This document shows positions 7,598-16,300 of a stretch of 64,000 nt of DNA, one piece after another. The stretch comes from Paracoccus aminophilus JCM 7686 (GTDB taxonomy: Bacteria > Pseudomonadota > Alphaproteobacteria > Rhodobacterales > Rhodobacteraceae), in contig NC_022041.1 in the NCBI RefSeq assembly GCF_000444995.1, positions 3,103,501-3,167,500 of the forward strand. Direction: 5' to 3'. A model generated the notes under the pieces. The model was not told the origin of the DNA. It searched no databases and was given only the letters and a program-made list of their open reading frames with translations. The position numbers were made by a program, and so were the translations under genes. Within the stretch, counting starts at the first letter, position 1, and each line of letters starts with the position of its first letter.

Positions 7598-8212
7598 CTA
7601 ATGGTGGAAGATGTCTTTTTCATCCCCCCAGCCCAGAAGATCGAGATGGGCGCGGGTGGGCAGGAAATCAAAGCAGGATTGCGCCAAGGCGCTGCGGCCC
7701 TCACGCTCGAGCCGCTTTTCAAGTTCGGCTTTCAGGCCGTGAAGGTAAAGCACATCCGAGGCGGCATAGTCGCGCTGCGCATCGCTGAGCAGGGCCGCGC
7801 CCCAATCGCTGGTCTGCTGCTGCTTGGAAATGTCGATGCCGCAAAGCTCGGACAGCAGATATTTCAGCCCCTGCCGGTCGGTATAGGTTCGGATCAGCTT
7901 CGAGGCGATCTTGGTGCACCAGACCGGAGCGGTGCGGACGCCAAATGCATTTTCCAGCGCGGCAATATCGAAGCGCCCGAAGTGGAAGAGCTTGAGCACG
8001 GCAGGATCTTGCAACAGCCGCACCAGATTCGGAGCCTCACGCTGACCGCGCGCGATCTGGACCAAATGGGCCGAACCGTCTCCGGCCGAAAGCTGGACAA
8101 GGCACAGCCGGTCACGGCGCGGATCAAGGCCCATCGTCTCGGTATCGATCGCGACCACGGATCCAAGATCCAGATGATCCGGCAGGTCGTTTTGATGGAG
8201 AGTAATGCTCAT
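7598..8212 (-). CDS. rnd: Short ribonuclease D-type 3'-5' exonuclease
   Basis: 204 residues from the ATG at 8212. It is a DEDDy exonuclease domain: DTE in VVAIDTETMGLDP, a D in FHFGRFDIAALE and DYAASDVLYLHGL near the end. E. coli RNase D has about 375 residues because of HRDC domains that are missing here; the short form is usual in alphaproteobacteria. It probably trims 3' ends of tRNA and other structured RNA. A TTG ten codons upstream is an alternative start, but the ATG fits the family N-terminus. It is the first gene of the kdsD-lpt operon, with a 9-base gap to kdsD. Confidence 0.87.
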   Translation of the reverse strand: MSITLHQNDLPDHLDLGSVVAIDTETMGLDPRRDRLCLVQLSAGDGSAHLVQIARGQREAPNLVRLLQDPAVLKLFHFGRFDIAALENAFGVRTAPVWCTKIASKLIRTYTDRQGLKYLLSELCGIDISKQQQTSDWGAALLSDAQRDYAASDVLYLHGLKAELEKRLEREGRSALAQSCFDFLPTRAHLDLLGWGDEKDIFHH

Positions 8213-8312
8213 GCCGGGGCCCTGCGTTAACGTTTTGGTCAAGCTGTAATCCCATTCCGCCCCCCATGACCACCCCCGCTTTCGCCCAGAGGTGGAATGC
8301 CGCCGAAACGCA

Positions 8313-8340
8313 GCGAGCCGCGCGGGGTCGCGCGGCTCGC
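8313..8340 (-). terminator. Strong GC-rich hairpin after the MFS gene, probable terminator
   Basis: A 12-bp perfect stem (8313-8324 with 8329-8340) closes a four-base GGGT loop. It lies 23 bases past the stop of the minus-strand MFS gene. There is no T run, so it may act as a weak or Rho-assisted terminator, or protect the 3' end. Confidence 0.5.
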
Positions 8341-8363
8341 CAATGGTTTCAGCCTCTCAAGGT

Positions 8364-10196
8364 TCAGCGCGAGGCGGGCGCATTGCCATAGCCGGTCTTG
8401 TGCAGGTCATGGCCCGGATCATCGGCGAAAAGGCTGCGCTTGTGCCCATCCGAGGGCACGAAGATCAGCCCGATGACCACGGTCGCAGCGGCGATGACGA
8501 CCGCATACCACAGCCCCGCATAGATATTGCCCTCTTGCGCCGAGATCGCGAAAGCGGTCGCGGGCAGCAGGCCACCGAACCAGCCGTTGCCGATGTGATA
8601 GGGCAGCGACATGCCGGAATAGCGGATGCGGGTCGGGAAAAGCTCGACCAGAGCCGCCGCCATCGGGCCGTAGACCATCGTCACCAGAATGATGAGATAG
8701 GTCAGCAGAACGACCATCTTCAGCTTCTGCGCGGTGAAGATGTCAAAGAAGTTCGACGCCTTCGCGATGGTGGTGTTTTCGGTCGCGACCAACGGATAGC
8801 CCGAGGCTTTCAGCGCATCATTCACCTGGGTCTCGAAGGCGGCTTTCGCGGCTTTCGCCTCGTCGCCGGTGAGCGTGCCCTCATAGGCGGTGATGGTCTG
8901 CTCGCCCACGCGAACCGTCGCGACAGTGCCCGCAGGCGCTTTCTCGGTCGTGTAGTTGACCGAAGATTTCGCCAACAGGGCCTTGGCGATGTCGCAGCTC
9001 GAGGTGAATTTCGACGCGCCGGTCGGATTGAACTGGAACGAGCAGGTCGCCGGATCGGCGGTGACCACCACGGTGGTGTTGTCCTGCGCATTGGCCAGAG
9101 CCGGGTTGGCGGTCTTGGTCAGCTCGTGGAAGACCGGGAAGAAGGTCAGCGCCGCGAGAAGGCAACCGCCCAGAATGATCGGCTTGCGCCCGATCCGGTC
9201 CGAGAGGCTGCCGAAGAAGACAAAGCCCGCCGTGCCAAGGATCAGCGCCCAGGCGATCAGCACGTTCGAGGTGAAGCTGTCCACCTTGACGACGTTGTTG
9301 ATGAAGAAGAGCGCGTAGAACTGGCCCGAATACCAGACCACCGCCTGCCCCGCGGTCAGACCGAAGAGCGCGATCAGCGCGATCTTGGCATTCTTCCACT
9401 GGCCGAACGCCTCACGCAAAGGCGCTTTCGAGGTCGCGCCTTCTTCCTTCATCTTCTTGAAGGCCGGGCTCTCTTCCATTTGCAGACGAATATAAAGCGA
9501 GACCGCGAGCAGGATCACCGAGACCAAGAACGGAATGCGCCAGCCCCAGGCCCGGAAGGGCTCGAGCATGACCTGCGCGCCATCCGGCCCAAGCAGCGGC
9601 TCGCCGTTCTGGAACTGCGGCACGGTCGGATAATTGCCGTTCACATAGGATTGCACGATCAGGATGATGACGAGCGAGAGCAGAAGCCCCAAGGTCGCCG
9701 TCGTCTGGATCCAGCTGGTATAATAGCCACGCCGGTGCGCGGGCGCGTGTTCGGCCACATAGGTCGCCGCCCCACCATATTCGCCACCAAGCGCCAGACC
9801 CTGCAACATGCGCAGCGCGATCAGGATGATCGGTGCGGCAACGCCCCAGCTTTCATAGCCGGGCAGAAGGCCGACGATGAAGGTCGAGATCCCCATGATC
9901 AGAATGGTCATCAGGAAGGTGTATTTCCGCCCGACGAGGTCTCCGAGCGAGCCAAAGACCAGCGCGCCAAGCGGGCGCACGATAAAGCCCGCGGCAAAGG
10001 CCAAAAGCGCGAAGACGTTGCGCGTCGCCTCGGGGAAGGCGGTAAAGAACTGCGCGCCGATGATCGCGGCGAGCGAGCCATAAAGATAAAAATCGTACCA
10101 CTCGAAAACAGTCCCGAGCGATGAGGCGAGGATGACTTTCTTTTCCTCTCCGGTCATCGGCCGGGAACGGTCGACATCTGCTGCTGACGTAGCCAT
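8364..10196 (-). CDS. MFS transporter, metabolite:H+ symporter (MHS) type, with a large periplasmic insert
   Basis: 610 residues with 12 predicted helices. MHS hallmarks: an N-terminal SSLGTVFEWYDFYLYG helix, RPLGALVFGSLGDLVGRKYTF (the loop 2-3 motif), RMLQGLALGGEYGGA in helix 4 and FPTRIRYSGMSLPYHIGNGWFGGLLP in helices 10-11. Relatives carry citrate, alpha-ketoglutarate, shikimate or proline/betaine; the substrate here is unknown. Unusually, about 130 residues (roughly 361-490) lie between helices 9 and 10 on the periplasmic side, where typical MHS proteins have a short loop. The insert is Ala/Thr-rich and has two cysteines (TCSFQ and SSCDIA) that could form a disulfide. A second, shorter insert lies between helices 5 and 6. 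Monocistronic. Confidence 0.87.
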   Translation of the reverse strand: MATSAADVDRSRPMTGEEKKVILASSLGTVFEWYDFYLYGSLAAIIGAQFFTAFPEATRNVFALLAFAAGFIVRPLGALVFGSLGDLVGRKYTFLMTILIMGISTFIVGLLPGYESWGVAAPIILIALRMLQGLALGGEYGGAATYVAEHAPAHRRGYYTSWIQTTATLGLLLSLVIILIVQSYVNGNYPTVPQFQNGEPLLGPDGAQVMLEPFRAWGWRIPFLVSVILLAVSLYIRLQMEESPAFKKMKEEGATSKAPLREAFGQWKNAKIALIALFGLTAGQAVVWYSGQFYALFFINNVVKVDSFTSNVLIAWALILGTAGFVFFGSLSDRIGRKPIILGGCLLAALTFFPVFHELTKTANPALANAQDNTTVVVTADPATCSFQFNPTGASKFTSSCDIAKALLAKSSVNYTTEKAPAGTVATVRVGEQTITAYEGTLTGDEAKAAKAAFETQVNDALKASGYPLVATENTTIAKASNFFDIFTAQKLKMVVLLTYLIILVTMVYGPMAAALVELFPTRIRYSGMSLPYHIGNGWFGGLLPATAFAISAQEGNIYAGLWYAVVIAAATVVIGLIFVPSDGHKRSLFADDPGHDLHKTGYGNAPASR

Positions 10197-11095
10197 ATCG
10201 TCCCTAGCTCCCTATCCATGTTCTTGTCTGTGCTTTGACCCGGACGCGTCGCCGTCCGGATCGTTTCGTGCCGGGACCGGGCCACGGGTCACCCCTCCCG
10301 ACAGATCCACCAGCGTCTGGTCCGATCCACGATCGGAACCAGGCCTCCTCCTGCCTGCTGGCGAATGGAATGTGGTTCTGCCCACCGGGCCGCGCCCCGG
10401 GGCGGCAGGCTTGGACGGAACCGAAACTCTGGAAGTCTGGCATCGAAGCTGCGAACTGGCGCTGAAGGCGCGAGAACCGGCGCCGTCCTGCGGGCAGGAA
10501 CATGGCCGATCGGGCACTGTCGCGGCCCGGCGTTCTCGGTGATCCCTCTTCAGCGCGGTTCTGTCTCAGCTCGAGCCCTCCGCTGCCTGATCTGTCATCC
10601 ACGTGTCTTCAGTCGAGATGACGGGCGGCAGTCTTCACAATCATGTTAACCACGGCAGACAAAATCCGTAAATTGCCAAATCGTCGGGCTTCCCAGATCG
10701 CGCAAGAAAGTTGCAGGCGCAGCGCAGCACCGTGCAGCCGCAGAATCGCGTCCTTCAGCATGAAAAAATTGCGCGACTTTGATGTTTTTTTTCCGTGAAA
10801 GGTGTTTTCTCGGGACAAGGCGGCGCTGCGATCTAGAAAGCCTCGCCCAAGAGAGAAGCCGCCAGATCGAAAAGACCAAGGACCGCGCGCAAAAACCTCA
10901 GCATTGGCTAACGCCAGTCGCTGCTTTCCCCGTCGCGGGCTCACCAATCACGGCAGGCGAGCCAGCGAACGGGCCATGACCGCCCCACGTCGGTCGAACG
11001 CAGGCGTCAATTATTATTCATAAAAATCAATGTTATGATTGAAGACTGAGGGCTTTCGCGACTCCTGCAACGCGAAGCGAAACCCCAGAAAGCGC
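10197..11095. other. Intergenic stretch without a gene that I can support
   Basis: About 900 bases between the MFS gene and the tRNA-Leu terminator. Open frames here have poor codon bias and no ribosome-binding sites. The first 400 bases are GC-rich and presumably carry the MFS promoter and leader. The rest is mixed, with a T8 tract near 10785. At 11008-11042 there is an AT-rich island with an interrupted palindrome (CATAA at 11019-11023 with TTATG at 11033-11037) that could be an operator. Confidence 0.5.
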
Positions 11096-11127
11096 AAAAC
11101 CCCGCAGTCTTACGACTACGGGGTTTT
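11096..11127 (-). terminator. Terminator of tRNA-Leu
   Basis: A 9-bp perfect stem (AAAACCCCG at 11096-11104 with CGGGGTTTT at 11119-11127), extended by AGTC/GACT around a four-base loop. On the minus strand it lies 14 bases after the tRNA CCA end and finishes in a T run. Confidence 0.8.
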
Positions 11128-11141
11128 CGCCTTGCAGCAAC

Positions 11142-11226
11142 TGGTGCCCAGAAGAGGACTCGAACCTCCACGCCTTGCGGCACACGGACCTGAACCGTGC
11201 GCGTCTACCAATTCCGCCACCTGGGC
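11142..11226 (-). tRNA. tRNA-Leu, anticodon CAG
   Basis: 85 bases including an encoded CCA. Read on the minus strand it has the acceptor stem GCCCAGG/CTGGGC, a D-arm with AATTGGTAGACGC, the anticodon arm CACGG-TTCAGGT-CCGTG (anticodon CAG, reading CUG), a long class-II variable arm (TGCCGCAAGGCGT) and the T-loop GGTTCGAGTCC. The long variable arm and A73 discriminator fit leucine. CUG is by far the most used leucine codon in this GC-rich window. Confidence 0.95.
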
Positions 11227-11321
11227 AATTGCTGTGAGCGGTGATCTAAAGGGAGCGACGGGGGGTGTCAACGGGGCTCGATACGAATTTTCGCAAAATC
11301 TTTACGAGATCGTGCCGAAGC

Positions 11322-11507
11322 CTAATCCCGGCGTTTTCGCACCACAAAAAGCGCCCAGAAAAGATAGACCCCGGCCGCCGCGAAAAGCACGGCCCAGACC
11401 GTCGCGGCATTCGAAAGCTCGACGCCCGCCCATGCGAGCGGCGCGGCCACGCAAAGCACCCGGACCCAAAGCCGGTCGAAAAAGGGATTATTCGGATCGA
11501 CGAGCAT
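11322..11507 (-). CDS. Small membrane protein, DUF3329-like
   Basis: 61 residues: MLVDPNNPFFDRLWVRVLC followed by two hydrophobic helices (about 15-32 and 37-55) and a basic end (VVRKRRD). The N-terminal D-x-x-NPFF-x-x-LW pattern followed by two helices resembles the short DUF3329 proteins common in Rhodobacterales, whose function is unknown. AGGAGGT lies three bases before the ATG, a strong start. It is on the same strand as tRNA-Leu, upstream of it. Confidence 0.7.
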   Translation of the reverse strand: MLVDPNNPFFDRLWVRVLCVAAPLAWAGVELSNAATVWAVLFAAAGVYLFWALFVVRKRRD

Positions 11508-12048
11508 CGCACCTCCTGCAGATTGGTGCGCTATCTTGCCGAAAGAACCGGCGGGACGGGAAGAGGGCGGATTGTCGCCAGACCCAGCGCCTTTGGAACC
11601 TCGGTCAATCCAATCATGAGAAGCACGGGAACCGGCCGCAGATGCGAGATTCGAAAGATGGTGTCGTCTGACCCTGCAATCAGCCGCAACCCCTTAACGT
11701 CTTCCACCGCCTACCACACCAGCTTTCCGACCATCTTTCTTTGGGCGTCGCCGTCCGGAAAGATCCGGCTCCTTAGCTGCTTGCAAGCCAAATCTGCTGC
11801 AGCCTTGCCATTGTGGACTCTCTTTGCCCTGCGTCAACAGACTAAATGGACAATAAAAGTTAGCGAGACGGCCCGCACCAAAAATCTGCACGGCATTCGA
11901 GCAATTTCCCGGCGCTTTTTGGCGGAAAATTTACCGCCCCAAGGCTAGGATCCTTGAGGCTTGGATTGCGCTCGGCTTGCCGTCGTGATCCCGCTTGTCT
12001 ATTGAACGAACATCTATCTACCGAAGGCACCTACCGAAGGAGCGCGGG
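11508..12048. other. Divergent intergenic region, no gene supported
   Basis: About 540 bases between the DUF3329-like gene (minus) and the NDUFA9-like gene (plus). Open frames here lack codon bias and start signals. It must contain the two divergent promoters. A small hairpin (GGCGG, eight bases, CCGCC) lies near 11922-11940. I cannot place -35/-10 boxes with confidence. Confidence 0.4.
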
Positions 12049-13041
12049 ATGTCTGCAGCTAAGCTTGTCACGATCTATGGCGGGTCCGGTTTCCTTGGCC
12101 GGCAAATCGCACGGGTCCTGGCCTCTCAGGGCTGGCGCATCCGCGTCGCCGTCCGCCGCCCGAATGAGGCGATTGCCGTCCGCACCTATGGCGTGCCCGG
12201 CCAGATCGACCCGGTCCTGTGCAACGTGCGCGACGACCTTTCGGTGCGCGCCAGCATGACCGATGCCGATGCCGTGGTGAACTGCGTGGGCATCGCGCTG
12301 CGCGAAGGGAAAAACACCTTCGACGCCATCCATGAGGAAGCGGCGGCCCGGATCGCTCGGATTTCTGCCGAGCTGAAGATCAAAGAGCTCGTCCATATCT
12401 CGGCACTTGGCGCCGATTTCAAAGCGGACAGCGACTATCTCGCGTCGAAAGGCCGGGGTGAGGTCGCGGTGCTGGAGCAGCGCCCCGATGCCATCATCCT
12501 GCGTCCTGCCGCGATCTTCGGCTCGGACGACACCTTCTATAACCGGATCGGTGCGCTCTCGCGCCTGTGGCCGTTCCTGTTCGTGCCCGGCGCGAACAGC
12601 GAGATGCAGCCGGTCTATGTCATGGATGTCGCCAAGGCTGCAGCCAAGGCCGCAAATGGCGAGGTGCCTGCGGGCATCTATGAGCTCGCGGGCCCCGATG
12701 TGCTGACCATGCGCCAGATTGCGCGCCAGGTTCTGGACGTGACCGGTCGGCGTCGCGCGATCATCGGCCTGCCCGGCTGGATCGCGGGCTTGACCGGCAG
12801 CCTGCTCGACATCGGCTCGGGCGTCACCGGCGGGCTCATCAGCAACCGCATCTTGACCCGCGATCAGGCCCGGACCCTGCGCCGCCACAACCGTCAGGCC
12901 GAGGGCACCCAAGGGTTCGAGGTTTTTGGCATCGAGCCGACCGGCGCGATGGCCGTCATCCCCGAATATCTGTGGCGCTTCCGGCCCTCGGGCCAATATG
13001 CCGCAATCGCTGACACCGCCAAAAATCTGCGTCGGAACTGA
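12049..13041 (+). CDS. NAD(P)-binding protein of the complex I NDUFA9-like family
   Basis: 330 residues. An atypical/extended SDR Rossmann fold with the N-terminal nucleotide motif [21 protein letters not shown], then [39 protein letters not shown] (replacing the usual YxxxK) and [18 protein letters not shown]. This is the pattern of NDUFA9-like proteins. In mitochondria NDUFA9 is an NADPH-binding accessory subunit of complex I; whether bacterial homologues join complex I is not shown here, and no nuo gene is in the window. The ATG at 12049 has AAGGAG upstream; an in-frame extension to 11995 lacks such a site. Its stop overlaps the uppP start (TGATG). Confidence 0.82.
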   Translation: MSAAKLVTIYGGSGFLGRQIARVLASQGWRIRVAVRRPNEAIAVRTYGVPGQIDPVLCNVRDDLSVRASMTDADAVVNCVGIALREGKNTFDAIHEEAAARIARISAELKIKELVHISALGADFKADSDYLASKGRGEVAVLEQRPDAIILRPAAIFGSDDTFYNRIGALSRLWPFLFVPGANSEMQPVYVMDVAKAAAKAANGEVPAGIYELAGPDVLTMRQIARQVLDVTGRRRAIIGLPGWIAGLTGSLLDIGSGVTGGLISNRILTRDQARTLRRHNRQAEGTQGFEVFGIEPTGAMAVIPEYLWRFRPSGQYAAIADTAKNLRRN

Positions 13042-13844
13042 TGGATCACAATACGATTGTCGCGGCCATCCTGGGCCTGCTCGAGGGGTTGACCGAGTTC
13101 ATCCCCGTTTCGTCAACGGGCCATATCCTGCTGGCAGGCCATTTCCTTGGCTTTGATTCTCCCGGTCGCGCCTTCGAGGTGTTGATCCAGCTTGGCGCCA
13201 TCCTCGCCATCCTCGGCGTCTATGCCGGGCGGCTGTGGCAGATTTTTTCCGCAGCCCCCCATGACCCCAAAGCGCGTCATTTCATCTATGCGGTGACGCT
13301 GGCCTTCATTCCGGCGGTGATCATCGGGGTGATTGCCCATGACACGATCAAGAACGTGCTTTTTGAGACGCCGAAGCTGATTGCCTCGATGCTGATCCTC
13401 GGCGGCATCGTGCTTCTGCTCGTCGACAAATATGCAAAGAACCCGAAGTATCACCGGGCCGAGGATTTCCCCCTGCCCATGGCCTTGGCCATCGGCGTGA
13501 TCCAATGCCTTGCGATGATTCCGGGCGTGTCGCGCTCGGGCTCGACCATCGTGGGCGCGCTGGCTTTTGGCGCGGACAAGCGTTCCGCGGCCGAGTTCAG
13601 CTTCTTCCTGTCGATGCCGACCATGCTCGGCGCCTTCGTCTTCGACCTGATGAAAAACCGCGACGTGCTGACCGAAGCGGCTGTGTCGAATATCGTGATC
13701 GGCTTCATCTGCGCCTTCATCGCGGCGGTGATCGTCGTCAAAGGCCTGCTGAACTATGTCTCGGCGCATGGCTACGCCCTGTTCGCCTGGTGGCGAATCA
13801 TCGTCGGCGCCGTGGCTTTGCTGGCCCTTTCCATTCATGGGTAA
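13041..13844 (+). CDS. uppP: Undecaprenyl-diphosphatase UppP (BacA)
   Basis: 267 residues, polytopic membrane protein. It removes a phosphate from undecaprenyl pyrophosphate to recycle the lipid carrier for peptidoglycan and polysaccharide synthesis; overproduction gives bacitracin resistance in E. coli. Catalytic signatures are intact: [16 protein letters not shown] near the N-terminus (E/Q-rich motif) and [15 protein letters not shown] about residue 160-175. Length equals the family norm of about 270. It is translationally coupled to the preceding NDUFA9-like gene by a one-base stop/start overlap. Confidence 0.95.
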   Translation: MDHNTIVAAILGLLEGLTEFIPVSSTGHILLAGHFLGFDSPGRAFEVLIQLGAILAILGVYAGRLWQIFSAAPHDPKARHFIYAVTLAFIPAVIIGVIAHDTIKNVLFETPKLIASMLILGGIVLLLVDKYAKNPKYHRAEDFPLPMALAIGVIQCLAMIPGVSRSGSTIVGALAFGADKRSAAEFSFFLSMPTMLGAFVFDLMKNRDVLTEAAVSNIVIGFICAFIAAVIVVKGLLNYVSAHGYALFAWWRIIVGAVALLALSIHG

Positions 13845-13850
13845 TGCATA

Positions 13851-13935
13851 CTGACCTAATTTTTGCTCATTCCAGGCCTCATTCAACTTCTGGCTGCAAG
13901 AAAACGTAAATTAGGTCAGTCTGTCTGACTTTTTA
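13851..13935 (+). promoter_or_regulatory. Candidate attenuator-like leader upstream of gltD
   Basis: A perfect 12-bp inverted repeat (CTGACCTAATTT at 13851-13862, AAATTAGGTCAG at 13908-13919) with 45 bases between the arms. The right arm can pair instead with CTGAC at 13925-13929 (stem 13913-13919 with 13925-13931, one G-T pair), followed by TTTT. The two structures exclude each other, as in an attenuator, or the long repeat may be a protein operator. The gltD ATG is 60 bases further on. It could also simply end uppP transcription. Confidence 0.45.
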
Positions 13936-13994
13936 TTCAAAGCCCTTCGTTTTATCCCTTTTGCAGCAACGTCTGCCAAAAGGAATGCGAAGCC

Positions 13995-15479
13995 ATGGCC
14001 ACGCAAAGGATGCTCAAGTTCGTCACCGTCGGGCGGCAGATGCCCGAAAAGCGTGAGGCTGCGGACCGCTCTCAGGATTTCCACGAGATCTATCGCGAAT
14101 TTGCGGCAGCCAAGGCGACCGAACAGGCCAGCCGGTGCAGCCAATGCGGCGTGCCCTATTGCCAGTCGCATTGCCCGCTGCACAACAATATCCCCGATTG
14201 GCTGCGCCTGACCGCCGAGGGCCGCACCGAAGAAGCCTATCTGCTCAGCCAAGAGACCAACACCTTCCCCGAGATCTGCGGCCGCATCTGCCCGCAGGAC
14301 CGGCTGTGCGAGGGCAATTGCGTCATCGAGCAATCGGGCCATGGCACGGTCACCATCGGCGCGATCGAGAAATACATCACCGACACCGCTTGGGAGGAAG
14401 GCTGGGTCCGCGCGATCACGCCCCGCGAAGAGCGCCCCGAGTCGATCGGCATCATCGGTGCGGGCCCGGGCGGTCTGGCCGCCGCCGACCGGCTGCGCCG
14501 TCTGGGCTATCAGGTCACGGTCTATGATCGCCACGACCGCGCCGGCGGCCTGCTGATCTATGGCATTCCGGGCTTCAAGCTGGAAAAGGACGTCGTCGAG
14601 CGGCGCAACAAGCTTTTGGCCGATGGCGGCGTCGAATTCGTGCTGAACACCAATATCGGCGAGGATATCAGCTTTGACGCGATCCGGGGCCGCCATGATG
14701 CGGTGCTGATCGCGACCGGCGTCTACAAGACGCGCGATCTCGATATCGACAATGCCAATGCGCGCGGCATCGTGCGCGCGCTCGATTATCTGACCGCCTC
14801 GAACCGCGTCGATCTTGGCGATGAGGTCCCGGATTTCGAGGATGGCGAGCTCAATGCCAAGGGCAAGCGCGTCGTCGTCATCGGCGGCGGCGACACCGCG
14901 ATGGATTGCGTGCGCACGGCGATCCGTCAGGGCGCGCAGTCGGTGAAATGCCTCTATCGCCGCGACCGCGCCAATATGCCCGGCTCGCAACGTGAGGTGC
15001 AAAATGCCGAGGAAGAGGGCGTCGAATTCATCTGGATGACCGCGCCCGGCGCCTTTGAAGGCCATGTCACCGGCGAGGCCGCCACTGCGGAAGAACGCGA
15101 TGTCGACGGGCTTTACGGCGTTGCGGCGGTCCGGGTCCAAAAGATGCGCCTGGGCGCGCCCGATGTCACCGGCCGCCAATCGCCCGAGCTGATCCCCGGC
15201 GCCGATTACCACGAACCGGCCGAGCTGGTCATCAAGGCGCTTGGCTTTGAGCCCGAGGAGATTCCGCGGCTCTGGGGCGTCGACGGGTTGGAAGTGACCC
15301 GCTGGGGCACGATCAAGGCCCATTTCCAGACCCACCGCACCAGCCTGCCCGGCGTCTATGCCGTCGGCGATATCGTGCGCGGCGCAAGTCTGGTCGTCTG
15401 GGCGATCCGCGACGGTCGCGAGGCCGCCGACAGCATCGTCGAATATCTGGGCTCGACCAGCCGCGTCGCCGCCGAATAG
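13995..15479 (+). CDS. gltD: Glutamate synthase (NADPH) small subunit
   Basis: 494 residues. It takes electrons from NADPH through FAD and 4Fe-4S clusters to the large subunit, which makes glutamate from glutamine and 2-oxoglutarate. N-terminal cluster cysteines: CSQCGVPYCQSHCPL and CGRICPQDRLCEGNC. Then the FAD site GIIGAGPGGLAAADRLRRLGY and the NADPH site VVVIGGGDTAMDCVRTAIRQGA; the end YAVGDIVRGASLVVWAIRDGREAA completes the FAD site. A ribosome-binding AAGGA lies about ten bases before the ATG. Gene order is gltD, unknown gene, gltB, with an unusual leader in front. Confidence 0.95.
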   Translation: MATQRMLKFVTVGRQMPEKREAADRSQDFHEIYREFAAAKATEQASRCSQCGVPYCQSHCPLHNNIPDWLRLTAEGRTEEAYLLSQETNTFPEICGRICPQDRLCEGNCVIEQSGHGTVTIGAIEKYITDTAWEEGWVRAITPREERPESIGIIGAGPGGLAAADRLRRLGYQVTVYDRHDRAGGLLIYGIPGFKLEKDVVERRNKLLADGGVEFVLNTNIGEDISFDAIRGRHDAVLIATGVYKTRDLDIDNANARGIVRALDYLTASNRVDLGDEVPDFEDGELNAKGKRVVVIGGGDTAMDCVRTAIRQGAQSVKCLYRRDRANMPGSQREVQNAEEEGVEFIWMTAPGAFEGHVTGEAATAEERDVDGLYGVAAVRVQKMRLGAPDVTGRQSPELIPGADYHEPAELVIKALGFEPEEIPRLWGVDGLEVTRWGTIKAHFQTHRTSLPGVYAVGDIVRGASLVVWAIRDGREAADSIVEYLGSTSRVAAE

Positions 15480-15491
15480 GGAGAGATCGCC

Positions 15492-16268
15492 ATGAAAAAG
15501 GCCTCCATTTCCTTAATCTCGCAGAACACGCCGGTCTCGGCTGGGTTGTCGCGCGCAGGCTTTGCTCTGACGGCGGCGCTGCTGGTGCTGCCCGCCCTGC
15601 CAGCGGGCGCGGGCAATTTCACCCCGCCCGAGAGCTGCAAGCTCGAGATGACGATCCAGAACCGCAGCTGCACGGTGGCGCAATATTACCGCTGCTCGAG
15701 CGACAATCCCGGCGATCAACGGGTGATGTATTTCGACCCGAATGGCGCGACCTTCGAATCGCGGATCGACAAGGAAACGCGCTGGCTCGAAAGCACCGAT
15801 CTGCGCTCGGGCGTCACCGACATGCTGTCGTCAGAGGCCAAGGATCCGGCCTCCTTCGCGACACTGCTCGAAACCGGCTTTGACGATTTCGATTTCTGGA
15901 CGGAATCGAGCACCGGCGAGCGGCTCCACCATGTCGGCCATGACAAGCTGACCGGCAAGAAGGTGACCATCGGCAGCGTGCCGCTTGAGGAAACCGAATT
16001 CGATCTCAAGACCTATAGCGAAACCGGCGACCTGCTGATTCACCGCTCGGGCAACCAGTTCATCAGCCGCGCGCAGGGCCGTTTCTACGGCGGCGTCGAA
16101 AGCTCGGAGGACTGGACCGGACGGTCCCAGAACACCAATGACAGCCCGGTCCACTTTGCGTTCCCCGGCCAGCCCGGTTTCGGCGAAACCCAGCCCGCCT
16201 ATGACTGCGATTTGCAGATGGTGAGGGCCTATTCCACCCCGACCGCGCGCATCGGCGCGCCGTCCTGA
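15492..16268 (+). CDS. Secreted protein of unknown function between gltD and gltB
   Basis: 258 residues. An N-terminal signal peptide (hydrophobic AGFALTAALLVLPALPAGAG, probable cleavage near residue 40) leads to an acidic, soluble mature part with several cysteines (ESCKLEM, NRSCTVAQYYRCSS, AYDCDLQ) that could form periplasmic disulfides. I do not recognise a domain. The start has GGGAGAGA nearby and lies 12 bases after gltD; gltB starts 32 bases after the stop, so it sits inside the glutamate synthase operon. An exported protein between two cytoplasmic subunits of one enzyme is odd. Confidence 0.82.
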   Translation: MKKASISLISQNTPVSAGLSRAGFALTAALLVLPALPAGAGNFTPPESCKLEMTIQNRSCTVAQYYRCSSDNPGDQRVMYFDPNGATFESRIDKETRWLESTDLRSGVTDMLSSEAKDPASFATLLETGFDDFDFWTESSTGERLHHVGHDKLTGKKVTIGSVPLEETEFDLKTYSETGDLLIHRSGNQFISRAQGRFYGGVESSEDWTGRSQNTNDSPVHFAFPGQPGFGETQPAYDCDLQMVRAYSTPTARIGAPS

Positions 16269-16300
16269 TCCTTCCCACCTCAGTCCCCGAGGGAAAAAAC

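Noticed and set aside
6104..8230. A 700-codon open frame opposite lptC, kdsD and rnd
   Set aside because: It covers three well-supported genes and has shadow-type composition.
10609..10947. Possible small gene in the gap before tRNA-Leu
   Set aside because: Third-position GC is low for this genome, there is no ribosome-binding site, and the product matches nothing known to me.
13851..13919. The 12-bp inverted repeat as insertion-sequence ends
   Set aside because: The arms are only 45 bases apart with no transposase and no target duplication.
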